From positions 1-24,034 of the forward strand of contig JAICIG010000060.1 of the NCBI GenBank assembly GCA_025924495.1: a stretch of DNA of 24,034 nt, in the 5' to 3' direction. The notes beneath the pieces were generated by a model that worked only from the letters and a program-made list of their open reading frames with translations, did not search any database and was not told the DNA's origin. This document shows positions 16,935 to 24,034 of this stretch, piece after piece (within the stretch, counting starts at the first letter, position 1; the number at the start of each line of letters is the position of its first letter). This stretch comes from Pirellulales bacterium (GTDB taxonomy: Bacteria > Planctomycetota > Planctomycetia > Pirellulales > JAICIG01). A program made the translations under genes and the position numbers.

Positions 16935-17543
16935 ATGTCCGTGGACAACTCGCCGCTGACCCGGGCCAGCTTGTTGGTGCAAATTCGCGATGGAGCCAAT
17001 CATGGCGCCTGGCAGGAGTTCATGCAGCTCTATGGTCCGATCGTTTATGCATTCGCCCGCAAACGCGGACTGCAAGATGCGGACGCCGCCGATCTGATGC
17101 AGGATGTGATGCGTTCGGTTGCCGCCGCAATCGGCCGGCTCGACTACGATCGGAGCCAGGGTACGTTTCGCGGCTGGCTGTTTACGATCACGCGGAACAA
17201 AGTTTTCAGCTTCCTGTCGGCGCGCCGCATCCGACCTCAAGCTACCGGCGATACGTCGACGATTCGCCTGCTTGCCGAGCAGAGCGACGCAAACGACGGC
17301 GCCGAAGTCTGGGATGTAGAATACCAGCGGCGACTCGCGTCGCTCGCCATGGAGCGCATCAAGGGCGAGTTCCAAGAAACTACGTGGCGGGCGTTCTGGC
17401 TGACAGCGGTCGAAGGCCAGGCGGCGGCAGACGCGGCCAGGCAGGTGGGCATTTCGACTGGAGCTGTCTACGTCGCCAAGAGCCGCGTGCTCGCACGGCT
17501 CAAGGCGGAAGTGGAGGCGATCGAACGGCAGGAGGAGGCTTGA
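16935..17543 (+). CDS. ECF-family RNA polymerase sigma factor (locus B)
   Basis: A promoter-recognition subunit of 202 residues. Region 2 spans about 25-97: YGPIVYAFARKRGLQDADAA, then DLMQDVMRSV, and GTFRGWLFTITRNKVFSFL for -10 contact. Region 4 spans about 138-195, with the helix-turn-helix AARQVGISTGAVYVAKSRVL. The ATG at 16935 has AGGTG 5 bases upstream; a GTG at 16914 is possible but lacks a better site. Its TGA is one base from the kinase ATG, and the kinase's AGGAGGAGG site lies inside this gene, so sigma and kinase are tightly co-translated. The partner kinase carries a zinc-finger anti-sigma motif, suggesting it holds this sigma factor inactive until it is signalled. It is only distantly similar to the locus A sigma factor. 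Confidence 0.93.
   Translation: MSVDNSPLTRASLLVQIRDGANHGAWQEFMQLYGPIVYAFARKRGLQDADAADLMQDVMRSVAAAIGRLDYDRSQGTFRGWLFTITRNKVFSFLSARRIRPQATGDTSTIRLLAEQSDANDGAEVWDVEYQRRLASLAMERIKGEFQETTWRAFWLTAVEGQAAADAARQVGISTGAVYVAKSRVLARLKAEVEAIERQEEA
17530..17538 (+). promoter_or_regulatory. Strong Shine-Dalgarno site for the WD40 kinase, inside the sigma gene
   Basis: AGGAGGAGG ends 6 bases before the ATG at 17545. It is the strongest ribosome site in the window and overlaps the last codons of the sigma factor. Confidence 0.75.
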
Positions 17544-17544
17544 A

Positions 17545-19740
17545 ATGAAAATCGCCACGAATTGTCCGCAAACTGAGGAATTGCGCCAATTGCTCGGCGG
17601 CTCGCTGGCGGATGAGCGACAACAGGAGTGCACCTCGCATTTGGAGTCGTGCACATGCTGCCAGGCGCGGATCGAGGAAATCGCCACCGACGGGACGCAG
17701 CTTTCACAAGTCATTAAAAATCTGCACGAGGTCGAGCCGCAGGCGACCTCAGCATATTGGCCTGCGCTCAAATCGCTCAACGTTGACACGCCGCAAATGG
17801 TCTCGCCGCGCACTCCTGCTCGCAAGCACGAGCTTTCGCTTGATTTCCTCGGGCCGCCGACCGACGCCGCTTATCTGGGCCGGCTCGCGCAATTCGACGT
17901 CATGCGGATCCTCGGCCGCGGCGGAATGGGCGTCGTACTCGAAGCGTTCGATTCGCGGCTGCAACGCCATGTGGCCCTCAAGGTGCTCGATCCCGAACTG
18001 GCCGGCGATGACATTGCGCGGCAACGCTTCTGCCGCGAGGCCCGGGCAGCAGCGTCGATCACGCACGAGAACGTGGTTGCCGTCCATCAGGTGGAGAAAT
18101 CGGGCGACGAGGGCTTGCCCTACCTGGTCATGCAACTGATTGCCGGGGAATCACTAGAACAGCGACTGGAGCGCCAGAAGCAGTTGCCGCTGCGCGAGAT
18201 CGTACGGATTGGCATGCAAGCGGCTCACGGGCTCGAAGCCGCCCATGCCCAGGGCCTGATTCATCGCGATATCAAGCCGGGCAATATTCTATTGGAATCG
18301 CCGCACGATCGGGTGAAACTGACCGACTTTGGCCTGGCGCGCGTGGCCGACGAGGCGAAACTCACGCACACCGGCTTTGTTTCCGGCACGCCGCTCTACA
18401 TGGCGCCCGAGCAAGCCATGGGCGAGGAGTCTGATCATCGTTCCGATCTGTTCAGCCTGGGCGCCGTGTTGTACGAAATGTGCGCTGGCCAACCGCCGTT
18501 CGTCGGCAACTCGGCGCTTGTCATTCTTCGCCAGATCGCCGACGAAAAGCATCGTCCCATCCGCGAACTGAATCCCGCCATTCCCGAATGGCTGGCCCAT
18601 ACGATCGATCGATTACTGGAAAAAAAGCCCGACGGTCGCATTCCTTCGGCAGCTCAGCTGGCGGAGCTGTTCGACTTTGAATGGGCGCTGATGAAGACCA
18701 CTTCAGAAGATGTGCCGACCGTCTGCCAGGTGGCGGCCAAAAAGCGCGCCACGCGGAACCGATGGATCGCCGTTGCCGTCGGCGCCACGTTCCTTTCACT
18801 CGGGCTGCTGAGTGGAACGTTTCTCGCCAATCGCAATCCGCAAGCCAATGAACCTGCCTCCTCTGCAGCTCCCATGGCCGTGCTTGGAGCCAACGCCGGC
18901 ACAGTCTGGTCGGTCGCATTCAATCCAGCGAGCGATACCGCTGCGATGGCCGTTGAAGATGGCTCGGTTCGCCTCTGGGATCTACCGACGAAGAGCGTCA
19001 AATCCACTTTTGAGGCGCATCGCGGGGTAGTCTGGGTCGCGCGGTACTCGCAATCGGGCGAACTGCTGGCAACGGCCGGAGACGACGGACTGATCAAACT
19101 TTGGAATCCCGCTCAGTCGACGACGATCAAGATTTTCGAGCATCCCAACGCCGTGCGCGGGCTGGCGCTGGCGCACGACGATCAAACTCTATTTGCAGGC
19201 GATCGCCAGGGAGGCCTGCGCGTCTGGTCGCTTGATGCGGATCAGCCTTCGCGCGAAGCACAACAACCTGGCGCGATCTATGCCGTAGCCCTTTCCCCCG
19301 ACGATGCGACCTTGGCGACTGCCGGCAGTGAAAAAGTCGCACGGCTCTGGAATGCCAAAACCCTCGCGCAGAAACTCACCTTGGCAGGTCATGCCGGTCC
19401 GATCTATGCCTTGTCCTTCAGTCCCGACGGACGCCGATTGGCCTCGGTCGGCTGGGACAAAAAGGTTCGCATCTGGGATGTCGGCAGCGGCGAACTCGTC
19501 CAATCTTGGGACAGCCACGACGGAGATATCTGGGCGGTCGCCTATTCCCCCGACGGCGCCAAGTTGGCGACTGGGGGCCACGACGGCGCCGTAAAGCTCT
19601 GGAATGCAGAGAGCGGCGATCTCGCGGCGAACTATCTGGGCCATAAGCTCGCGATTCACACCCTCGCCTTCAATCGCGATGGCACGCTGCTCGCTTCAGG
19701 CGGCCGCGACGGCGCCGTGAGAGTCTGGAAGATCGAGTAA
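17545..19740 (+). CDS. Ser/Thr kinase with N-terminal anti-sigma zinc motif and WD40 propeller
   Basis: A transmembrane signalling kinase of 731 residues. The N-terminus (about 7-45) contains H32-x-x-x-C36-x-x-C39 with C29 and C7 nearby, the signature of zinc-binding anti-sigma domains. The kinase domain spans about 117-375 with canonical motifs: GRGGMG (124-129), Lys146, HRDIKPGN (240-247), DFG (261-263) and APE (287-289). One membrane helix (about 406-427) follows. The extracytoplasmic part has seven WD40 repeats (about 446-479, 486-521, 528-562, 570-603, 611-645, 653-687, 695-729), enough for a closed seven-bladed propeller. It is co-translated with the ECF sigma gene (1-base gap). Inferred model: the propeller senses an outside ligand or protein, and the kinase and zinc domain control release of the sigma factor. 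The kinase should be catalytically active, unlike the motif-altered kinase of locus A. Confidence 0.94.
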   Translation: MKIATNCPQTEELRQLLGGSLADERQQECTSHLESCTCCQARIEEIATDGTQLSQVIKNLHEVEPQATSAYWPALKSLNVDTPQMVSPRTPARKHELSLDFLGPPTDAAYLGRLAQFDVMRILGRGGMGVVLEAFDSRLQRHVALKVLDPELAGDDIARQRFCREARAAASITHENVVAVHQVEKSGDEGLPYLVMQLIAGESLEQRLERQKQLPLREIVRIGMQAAHGLEAAHAQGLIHRDIKPGNILLESPHDRVKLTDFGLARVADEAKLTHTGFVSGTPLYMAPEQAMGEESDHRSDLFSLGAVLYEMCAGQPPFVGNSALVILRQIADEKHRPIRELNPAIPEWLAHTIDRLLEKKPDGRIPSAAQLAELFDFEWALMKTTSEDVPTVCQVAAKKRATRNRWIAVAVGATFLSLGLLSGTFLANRNPQANEPASSAAPMAVLGANAGTVWSVAFNPASDTAAMAVEDGSVRLWDLPTKSVKSTFEAHRGVVWVARYSQSGELLATAGDDGLIKLWNPAQSTTIKIFEHPNAVRGLALAHDDQTLFAGDRQGGLRVWSLDADQPSREAQQPGAIYAVALSPDDATLATAGSEKVARLWNAKTLAQKLTLAGHAGPIYALSFSPDGRRLASVGWDKKVRIWDVGSGELVQSWDSHDGDIWAVAYSPDGAKLATGGHDGAVKLWNAESGDLAANYLGHKLAIHTLAFNRDGTLLASGGRDGAVRVWKIE

Positions 19741-19865
19741 CCGATCCGCGAAGCTGCTCCTGGCCTACTGTCGCGCTATCTGAGCAGCATTGCGGCGGCG
19801 CGCGGGTCCGAGCTGCCCAGCCGACTCCGGCGATGCGGTTGCATAAGTTCAAGTTCGCAGATAAC

Positions 19866-19895
19866 TTGACCGCCTACCTATTAAGTGTTTTTTAT
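19866..19895 (+). promoter_or_regulatory. Possible promoter for hppA
   Basis: TTGACC (19866-19871), an 18-base spacer and TTTTAT (19890-19895), about 25 bases before the hppA ATG. The -10 match is only fair (4 of 6), so this is tentative. Confidence 0.3.
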
Positions 19896-19919
19896 CGATT
19901 CTGAGAGGACCATCGTCGC

Positions 19920-22454
19920 ATGCGGCTGAGATTTCGGTTGTGGACGGGGCAAGCACTCTCCGTGAATGCACCGGCTTGCGGTGCTTTTTCCGAAAAAACA
20001 AGGGCGAAACTGAGATGGTTGATTGTTGCCCTGACAGTCCTGGCCGCGGCGGCGGGGCCGGTTGCAGCCGCCGAAGAATCGCATCACGGCGGCGGCGAAG
20101 CGAGTCTGATTCTGCCCGATCTCAATCAGGCGAAATTCCTCGGCGACAGCATTGGCGGCAGGGACCTGCTGTTCGCGGGGCTGGTTGTTTCGCTGCTGGG
20201 ACTCGCCTTCGGCCTGTATGTCGGCGCTGAGTTGAAGAGGCTGCCCGTTCATTCGTTGATGGGCGAAGTGTCGGAGCTGATTTACGAAACGTGCAAGACC
20301 TATTTGCTGACCCAGGGCAAGTTCTTGTTCGTGCTCTGGCTGTTCATCGGCTCGGTAATTGTCTTCTATTTCAAGTACTTGCAGAATTTCGAAACGACGC
20401 GGGTCGTCATCATTCTGCTGTTCAGCGTGATCGGCATCCTTGGCAGCTATGGCGTGGCATGGTTCGGCATTCGCGTGAACACATTGGCGAACTCGCGAAC
20501 CGCGTTCGCCAGCCTGGCCGGCAGGGCCTTTCCGTGCTATGCCATTCCGCTGAAAGCCGGCATCAGCATCGGGATGCTGCTGATCAGCGTCGAGTTGCTG
20601 CTGATGCTGATCATCCTGATGTTTATTCCCGGCGAATATGCCGGACCGTGCTTTATCGGCTTTGCAATCGGCGAATCGCTCGGCGCCGCGGCCCTCAGAG
20701 TTGCCGGCGGGATTTTTACTAAAATCGCCGACATTGGCGCCGACCTGATGAAGATTGTCTTCAAGATCAAGGAAGACGACGCTCGAAATCCCGGCGTGAT
20801 CGCCGATTGCACCGGAGACAATGCGGGCGACTCGGTCGGTCCGTCAGCCGACGGCTTTGAGACTTACGGCGTGACGGGCGTCGCGCTGATTACGTTCATC
20901 CTGCTGGCCGTCAAAGATCCCGACGTGCAGGTGCGGCTGCTGGTCTGGATTTTCATGATGCGGGTGATGATGGTGGTGGCCTCCGCCGCTTCTTACTTCA
21001 TCAACGAGCGATTGGCCAAGACAAAATATGACCATGCCCGGCATTTCAACTTCGAGTCTCCGTTGACGGTCCTCGTGTGGTTGACGTCGCTCGTTTCGGT
21101 GATGCTGACTTACATCGTTTCCGCGACGCTGATCCCAAAGCTGGGCGGAGACGACTTTTTGTGGTGGAAACTGTCGACGATCATCAGTTGCGGAACGCTC
21201 GCCGGGGCGATTATTCCGGAAGTGGTGAAGATCTTCACGTCCACCGAGTGCGCTCACGTCCGCGAAGTTGTCACCTCGTCCGAGCAAGGCGGGGCCTCTT
21301 TGAACATCTTGTCAGGGCTCGTCGCCGGCAACTACAGCGCCTATTGGCTGGGAATCATTATTTTAGGGCTGATGGGCGTGGCCTATCAGATGAGCCAATT
21401 GATCAGCGGCGACTTGATGCTGGCCCCGCCGGTATTCGCCTTCGGCCTGGTGGCGTTCGGATTTCTCGGCATGGGACCGGTGACGATTGCAGTCGACAGT
21501 TACGGCCCAGTGACCGACAACGCCCAGTCGGTATTCGAGTTGTCCACGATCGAGAGTTCCCCGGGAATCAAGCAAGACCTGGAGCAGAACTTCGGTTTTA
21601 CGCCCGACTTCGAATTGGCAAAGGACAATCTTGAAAAGAACGATGGGGCAGGCAATACCTTTAAGGCGACGGCAAAGCCGGTGCTGATTGGAACGGCCGT
21701 GGTGGGAGCCACGACGATGATTTTCTCGATCATCCTTGAACTCACCGGCGGCCTAAAGCCCGAATTGCTGGCGAACCTGTCGATCTTGTATCCGCCGTTT
21801 TTTCTCGGGCTAATCGCTGGCGGCGCGGTGATCTTCTGGTTCACCGGCGCTTCGATCCAGGCGGTAACTACCGGAGCCTATCGGGCCGTCGAGTTCATCA
21901 AGGAAAACATCAAGCTGGACGCGTCGGTCAAGAAAGCGTCGACCGAGGACAGTAAAACGGTGGTGGCGATTTGCACCCAATACGCCCAAACCGGCATGTT
22001 CAATATCTTTGTCACGGTCTTCTTTTCCACGCTCGGATTTGCATTCCTGGAGCCTTACTTCTTCATCGGCTATCTGGTATCGATCGCCTTGTTTGGGTTG
22101 TTTCAGGCGATCTTCATGGCCAATGCCGGCGGCTCCTGGGACAATGCCAAAAAGATCGTCGAAACCGAGCTGAAGGCGAAGGGCACTCCGCTGCACGATG
22201 CCACCGTGGTAGGCGATACGGTCGGCGACCCCTTCAAGGATACATCGTCGGTCGCTCTGAATCCGATCATCAAATTCACGACTCTGTTCGGGCTCTTGGC
22301 GGTTCCGCTCGCGGTCTCGCTCAAGGAAAAGGAAGGGGCCAATGTCACCGCAGGATTCGCCATCGTTTTCCTGCTGATCGCAATGTTTTTCGTTTATCGT
22401 TCGTTTTATGGAATGCGCATTCACCAGACGGAAGGCGAGAAACCGCATAACTGA
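19920..22454 (+). CDS. hppA: Membrane-bound ion-translocating pyrophosphatase
   Basis: Hydrolyses pyrophosphate and pumps H+ and/or Na+ across a membrane. It has 844 residues, longer than the usual 660-800, mainly through an N-terminal signal-like segment (31-52) and a His-rich SHHGGGE stretch (54-60). About 15-16 membrane helices follow. Pyrophosphate/Mg-binding motifs are visible: DIGADL (271-276) then EDDARNP (285-291), GDNAGDSVGPSADGFETYG (299-317), ANAGGSWDNAKK (734-745) and VVGDTVGDPFKDT (763-775). The first motif differs from the classic DVGADLVGKVE form, with K278 the likely Lys counterpart after a one-residue deletion. Lys582 in GNTFK occupies the position where a Lys is associated with K+-independent pumps and an Ala with K+-dependent ones, so K+ independence is inferred. 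Ion specificity cannot be settled by eye. The ATG at 19920 has GAGAGGA 10 bases upstream. Confidence 0.93.
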   Translation: MRLRFRLWTGQALSVNAPACGAFSEKTRAKLRWLIVALTVLAAAAGPVAAAEESHHGGGEASLILPDLNQAKFLGDSIGGRDLLFAGLVVSLLGLAFGLYVGAELKRLPVHSLMGEVSELIYETCKTYLLTQGKFLFVLWLFIGSVIVFYFKYLQNFETTRVVIILLFSVIGILGSYGVAWFGIRVNTLANSRTAFASLAGRAFPCYAIPLKAGISIGMLLISVELLLMLIILMFIPGEYAGPCFIGFAIGESLGAAALRVAGGIFTKIADIGADLMKIVFKIKEDDARNPGVIADCTGDNAGDSVGPSADGFETYGVTGVALITFILLAVKDPDVQVRLLVWIFMMRVMMVVASAASYFINERLAKTKYDHARHFNFESPLTVLVWLTSLVSVMLTYIVSATLIPKLGGDDFLWWKLSTIISCGTLAGAIIPEVVKIFTSTECAHVREVVTSSEQGGASLNILSGLVAGNYSAYWLGIIILGLMGVAYQMSQLISGDLMLAPPVFAFGLVAFGFLGMGPVTIAVDSYGPVTDNAQSVFELSTIESSPGIKQDLEQNFGFTPDFELAKDNLEKNDGAGNTFKATAKPVLIGTAVVGATTMIFSIILELTGGLKPELLANLSILYPPFFLGLIAGGAVIFWFTGASIQAVTTGAYRAVEFIKENIKLDASVKKASTEDSKTVVAICTQYAQTGMFNIFVTVFFSTLGFAFLEPYFFIGYLVSIALFGLFQAIFMANAGGSWDNAKKIVETELKAKGTPLHDATVVGDTVGDPFKDTSSVALNPIIKFTTLFGLLAVPLAVSLKEKEGANVTAGFAIVFLLIAMFFVYRSFYGMRIHQTEGEKPHN

Positions 22455-22487
22455 GCGAGTTTCCGTCGCCGGTTGCAGCCCGCGTGA

Positions 22488-22506
22488 GCGGACGGCACAA
22501 GTCCGC
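22488..22506. terminator. Possible bidirectional terminator hairpin between hppA and the DUF1501 gene
   Basis: A 6-bp G/C-rich stem (GCGGAC/GTCCGC) with a 7-base loop in the 84-bp gap between two convergent stop codons. No T run follows on either strand, so it is only a candidate. Confidence 0.35.
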
Positions 22507-22538
22507 GGCGCGAGCAATGGAATACTGGCCAGGGAAGC

Positions 22539-23999
22539 TCAAGCCAGAATTTGACGGACGACGTTTCCCGCGACGTCAGTGAGCCGGAAATTGCGTCCGG
22601 CGTAGCGATAGGTCAGCGTTTCGTGGTCGAGCCCGAGCAGGTGCAGGATCGTGGCGTGGAGATCGTGCATGTGCACTTTGTCGGCCACGGCCTGGTGACC
22701 AAACTCGTCGGTCATGCCAAATGAAGTCCCCCCGCGGACGCCACCGCCGGCCAGCCACTGCGTAAAGCCGCCAGGGTTGTGGTCGCGTCCGGTGCCGTTT
22801 TTTTCGGCGTACGGCGTGCGTCCAAATTCACCGCCCCACCACACCAGGGTGTCTTCCAGAAGTCCCCGCCGCTTCAAATCGGCGAGCAATCCTGCCACGG
22901 GACGGTCCACGGCGCGAGCATGATCGGCATGCTTGGGCAGGTTGGAGTGCTGGTCCCAGGCTGGATTCGCCGTATTGTCGCCATACGTCACCTGCACGTA
23001 ACGCACGCCCGCTTCGCACAGCCGCCGTGCCAGCAGGCACTTGCGGCCAAAGTCATCGGTCGGCGGACTGCCGATGCCGTAGAGCTCAAGCGTGTCAGCC
23101 GATTCCTGCGAGAGATCGACCACACCGGGCGCGTGTTGCTGCATGCGCCACGCCAGCTCGTAGGATTGAATGACCGCCTCCAATTCGTGATCGCTCGGAT
23201 GGCGTCCCAACTGCTCGAAATTGAACTGAGCGAGCAGATCGAGCTGTCGGCGTTGTGCGTCGGAACTTAGTTGCTCGTTCGATAGATTCTTGATCGTCGC
23301 CTCGCGGGCAGGCGCGCCCGCGTTTCCCAACGGAGTTCCCTGATAGATCGCCGGCAAAAAGGCGCTGCCAAAGTTCCGCGGGCCGCCGTTGCCGGCCGAT
23401 GGAGCAATCGAAACAAAGGCGGGCAGGTTCTCGTTCTCGCTCCCCAGCCCGTAAACGATCCACGACCCCATGGAAGGTCGGATCAAATTCGTGGCGCCGC
23501 AGTGCAGGAACAACGTGGCGGGGCCGTGCGCCACCCCCTCGGTATGCAACGAATGGATGAAGCTCAAATCATCAGCGTGCCTGGCCGTCTCGGCGAACAA
23601 CTCCGAGGCCCAGCGGCCCGACTCGCCATACTGCCCGAATTTCCACGGCGACTTGAGCACGCGGTGCGTCGACTGGCTTTGTCCCGTGTTGGCCAGCACG
23701 CGAGCATCCGCGAACGAGAGTTGCTTGCCGTCTTGCGCCGCTAGCGCCGGCTTATAATCGAACGTGTCGACTTGACTTGGTCCGCCCTGCATGAAGATGA
23801 AGATCACCCGCTTCGCCTTGGGCTGGTGATGGGGCGATTTCGCCGCGAGCGGGTTTTCTGCGCCTCGCGCGCGCTCGCCTAACATTGCCGCCAGCGCCAG
23901 ACCGCCGAATCCGCAGGCGGCGCGCTGAAGGGCGTCGCGGCGCGTGATAGGCGCCCGAGCGAAGCGAGCTTCTGCGAGCCAGCGGTCTGCGTTTTGCAT
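22539..23999 (-). CDS. Tat-exported DUF1501 protein
   Basis: DUF1501 proteins belong to the alkaline-phosphatase/sulfatase superfamily; their substrate is generally unknown. Of its 486 residues, the N-terminus carries a twin-arginine export signal (TRRDAL at 19-24, hydrophobic core about 28-40). The mature domain begins with RVIFIFMQGGPSQVDTFD (64-81). Metal-site-like blocks come near the C-terminus: WWGGEFGRTPY (387-397), GRDHNPGGF (404-412) and HMHDLHATILHLLGLDHE (443-460). The ATG at 23999 has GAGAAAGG 6 bases upstream. In planctomycetes this family usually follows a large DUF1549/DUF1553 cytochrome gene; the expected upstream position lies beyond the window edge, so this cannot be checked here. 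It is convergent with hppA. Confidence 0.93.
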   Translation of the reverse strand: MQNADRWLAEARFARAPITRRDALQRAACGFGGLALAAMLGERARGAENPLAAKSPHHQPKAKRVIFIFMQGGPSQVDTFDYKPALAAQDGKQLSFADARVLANTGQSQSTHRVLKSPWKFGQYGESGRWASELFAETARHADDLSFIHSLHTEGVAHGPATLFLHCGATNLIRPSMGSWIVYGLGSENENLPAFVSIAPSAGNGGPRNFGSAFLPAIYQGTPLGNAGAPAREATIKNLSNEQLSSDAQRRQLDLLAQFNFEQLGRHPSDHELEAVIQSYELAWRMQQHAPGVVDLSQESADTLELYGIGSPPTDDFGRKCLLARRLCEAGVRYVQVTYGDNTANPAWDQHSNLPKHADHARAVDRPVAGLLADLKRRGLLEDTLVWWGGEFGRTPYAEKNGTGRDHNPGGFTQWLAGGGVRGGTSFGMTDEFGHQAVADKVHMHDLHATILHLLGLDHETLTYRYAGRNFRLTDVAGNVVRQILA

Positions 24000-24034
24000 G
24001 CGGCGCCTTTCTCTTCAATCGAGATATCGATAAT

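Noticed and set aside
16796..17548. A 250-codon open frame on the plus strand overlapping the locus B sigma gene
   Set aside because: It is out of frame with a clear ECF sigma factor and is Arg-rich with no recognisable domain. The AAGGAG upstream of it is 12 bases from a TTG.
1..24034. CRISPR arrays, tRNA genes, insertion sequences or prophage
   Set aside because: No short spaced direct repeats, cloverleaf-like sequences, transposase or integrase genes were seen. The only long repeats are the protein-coding modules listed.

Overview
The window looks like chromosomal DNA of a planctomycete, probably in or near the Pirellulales (lineage inferred, not proven). Four things point there. Three proteins carry the planctomycete N-terminal export motif (LE-x-x-x-x-R-x-L-L type). 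There are two ECF sigma factor/Ser-Thr kinase gene pairs. There is a Tat-exported DUF1501 protein. There are very large DUF4214 surface proteins. Eleven protein genes are supported. I see no tRNA, rRNA, CRISPR array, insertion sequence or phage gene.

Left part (1-8144, all minus strand). In transcription order this is: an Ala/Ser-rich exported or membrane-anchored protein of unknown function (7029-8144); an ECF sigma factor whose ATG overlaps that gene's stop (6409-7032); a protein kinase with TPR repeats and the unusual active-site motifs HYD and DFH (3864-6398); a DUF4214 surface protein with three tandem Ig/cadherin-like repeats (1504-3729); and a cytochrome c/outer-membrane-barrel-like protein that appears to be cut short by a stop codon at the window edge (40-1326). 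The last two could be co-transcribed with the first three or could be separate units.

Centre (8145-14838). A 0.6-kb divergent intergenic region precedes a 2031-residue secreted protein on the plus strand. It has the same 140-residue N-terminal module as the DUF4214 protein on the other side of the sigma/kinase operon (about 78% identical by hand count, no gaps). It also has the same kind of DUF4214 C-terminus. Between them lie three tandem 535-residue super-repeats, each one TIGR03118-like beta-propeller plus two PKD-like domains. The regulatory operon is thus bracketed by two related surface proteins in opposite orientation, which suggests, but does not prove, that it controls them.

Right part (14882-23999). 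A short-chain dehydrogenase and an AhpD/carboxymuconolactone-decarboxylase-like protein lie on the minus strand, both with strong Shine-Dalgarno sites. A second ECF sigma factor/kinase pair follows on the plus strand. Here the kinase has canonical HRD/DFG motifs, an N-terminal zinc-finger anti-sigma-like motif, one membrane helix and a seven-repeat WD40 propeller. Next is a membrane-bound ion-translocating pyrophosphatase (hppA), then a convergent Tat-signal DUF1501 protein.

The points most worth following are the bracketing inverted paralogues, the translationally coupled unknown gene in front of the first sigma factor, and the triplicated propeller/PKD architecture.
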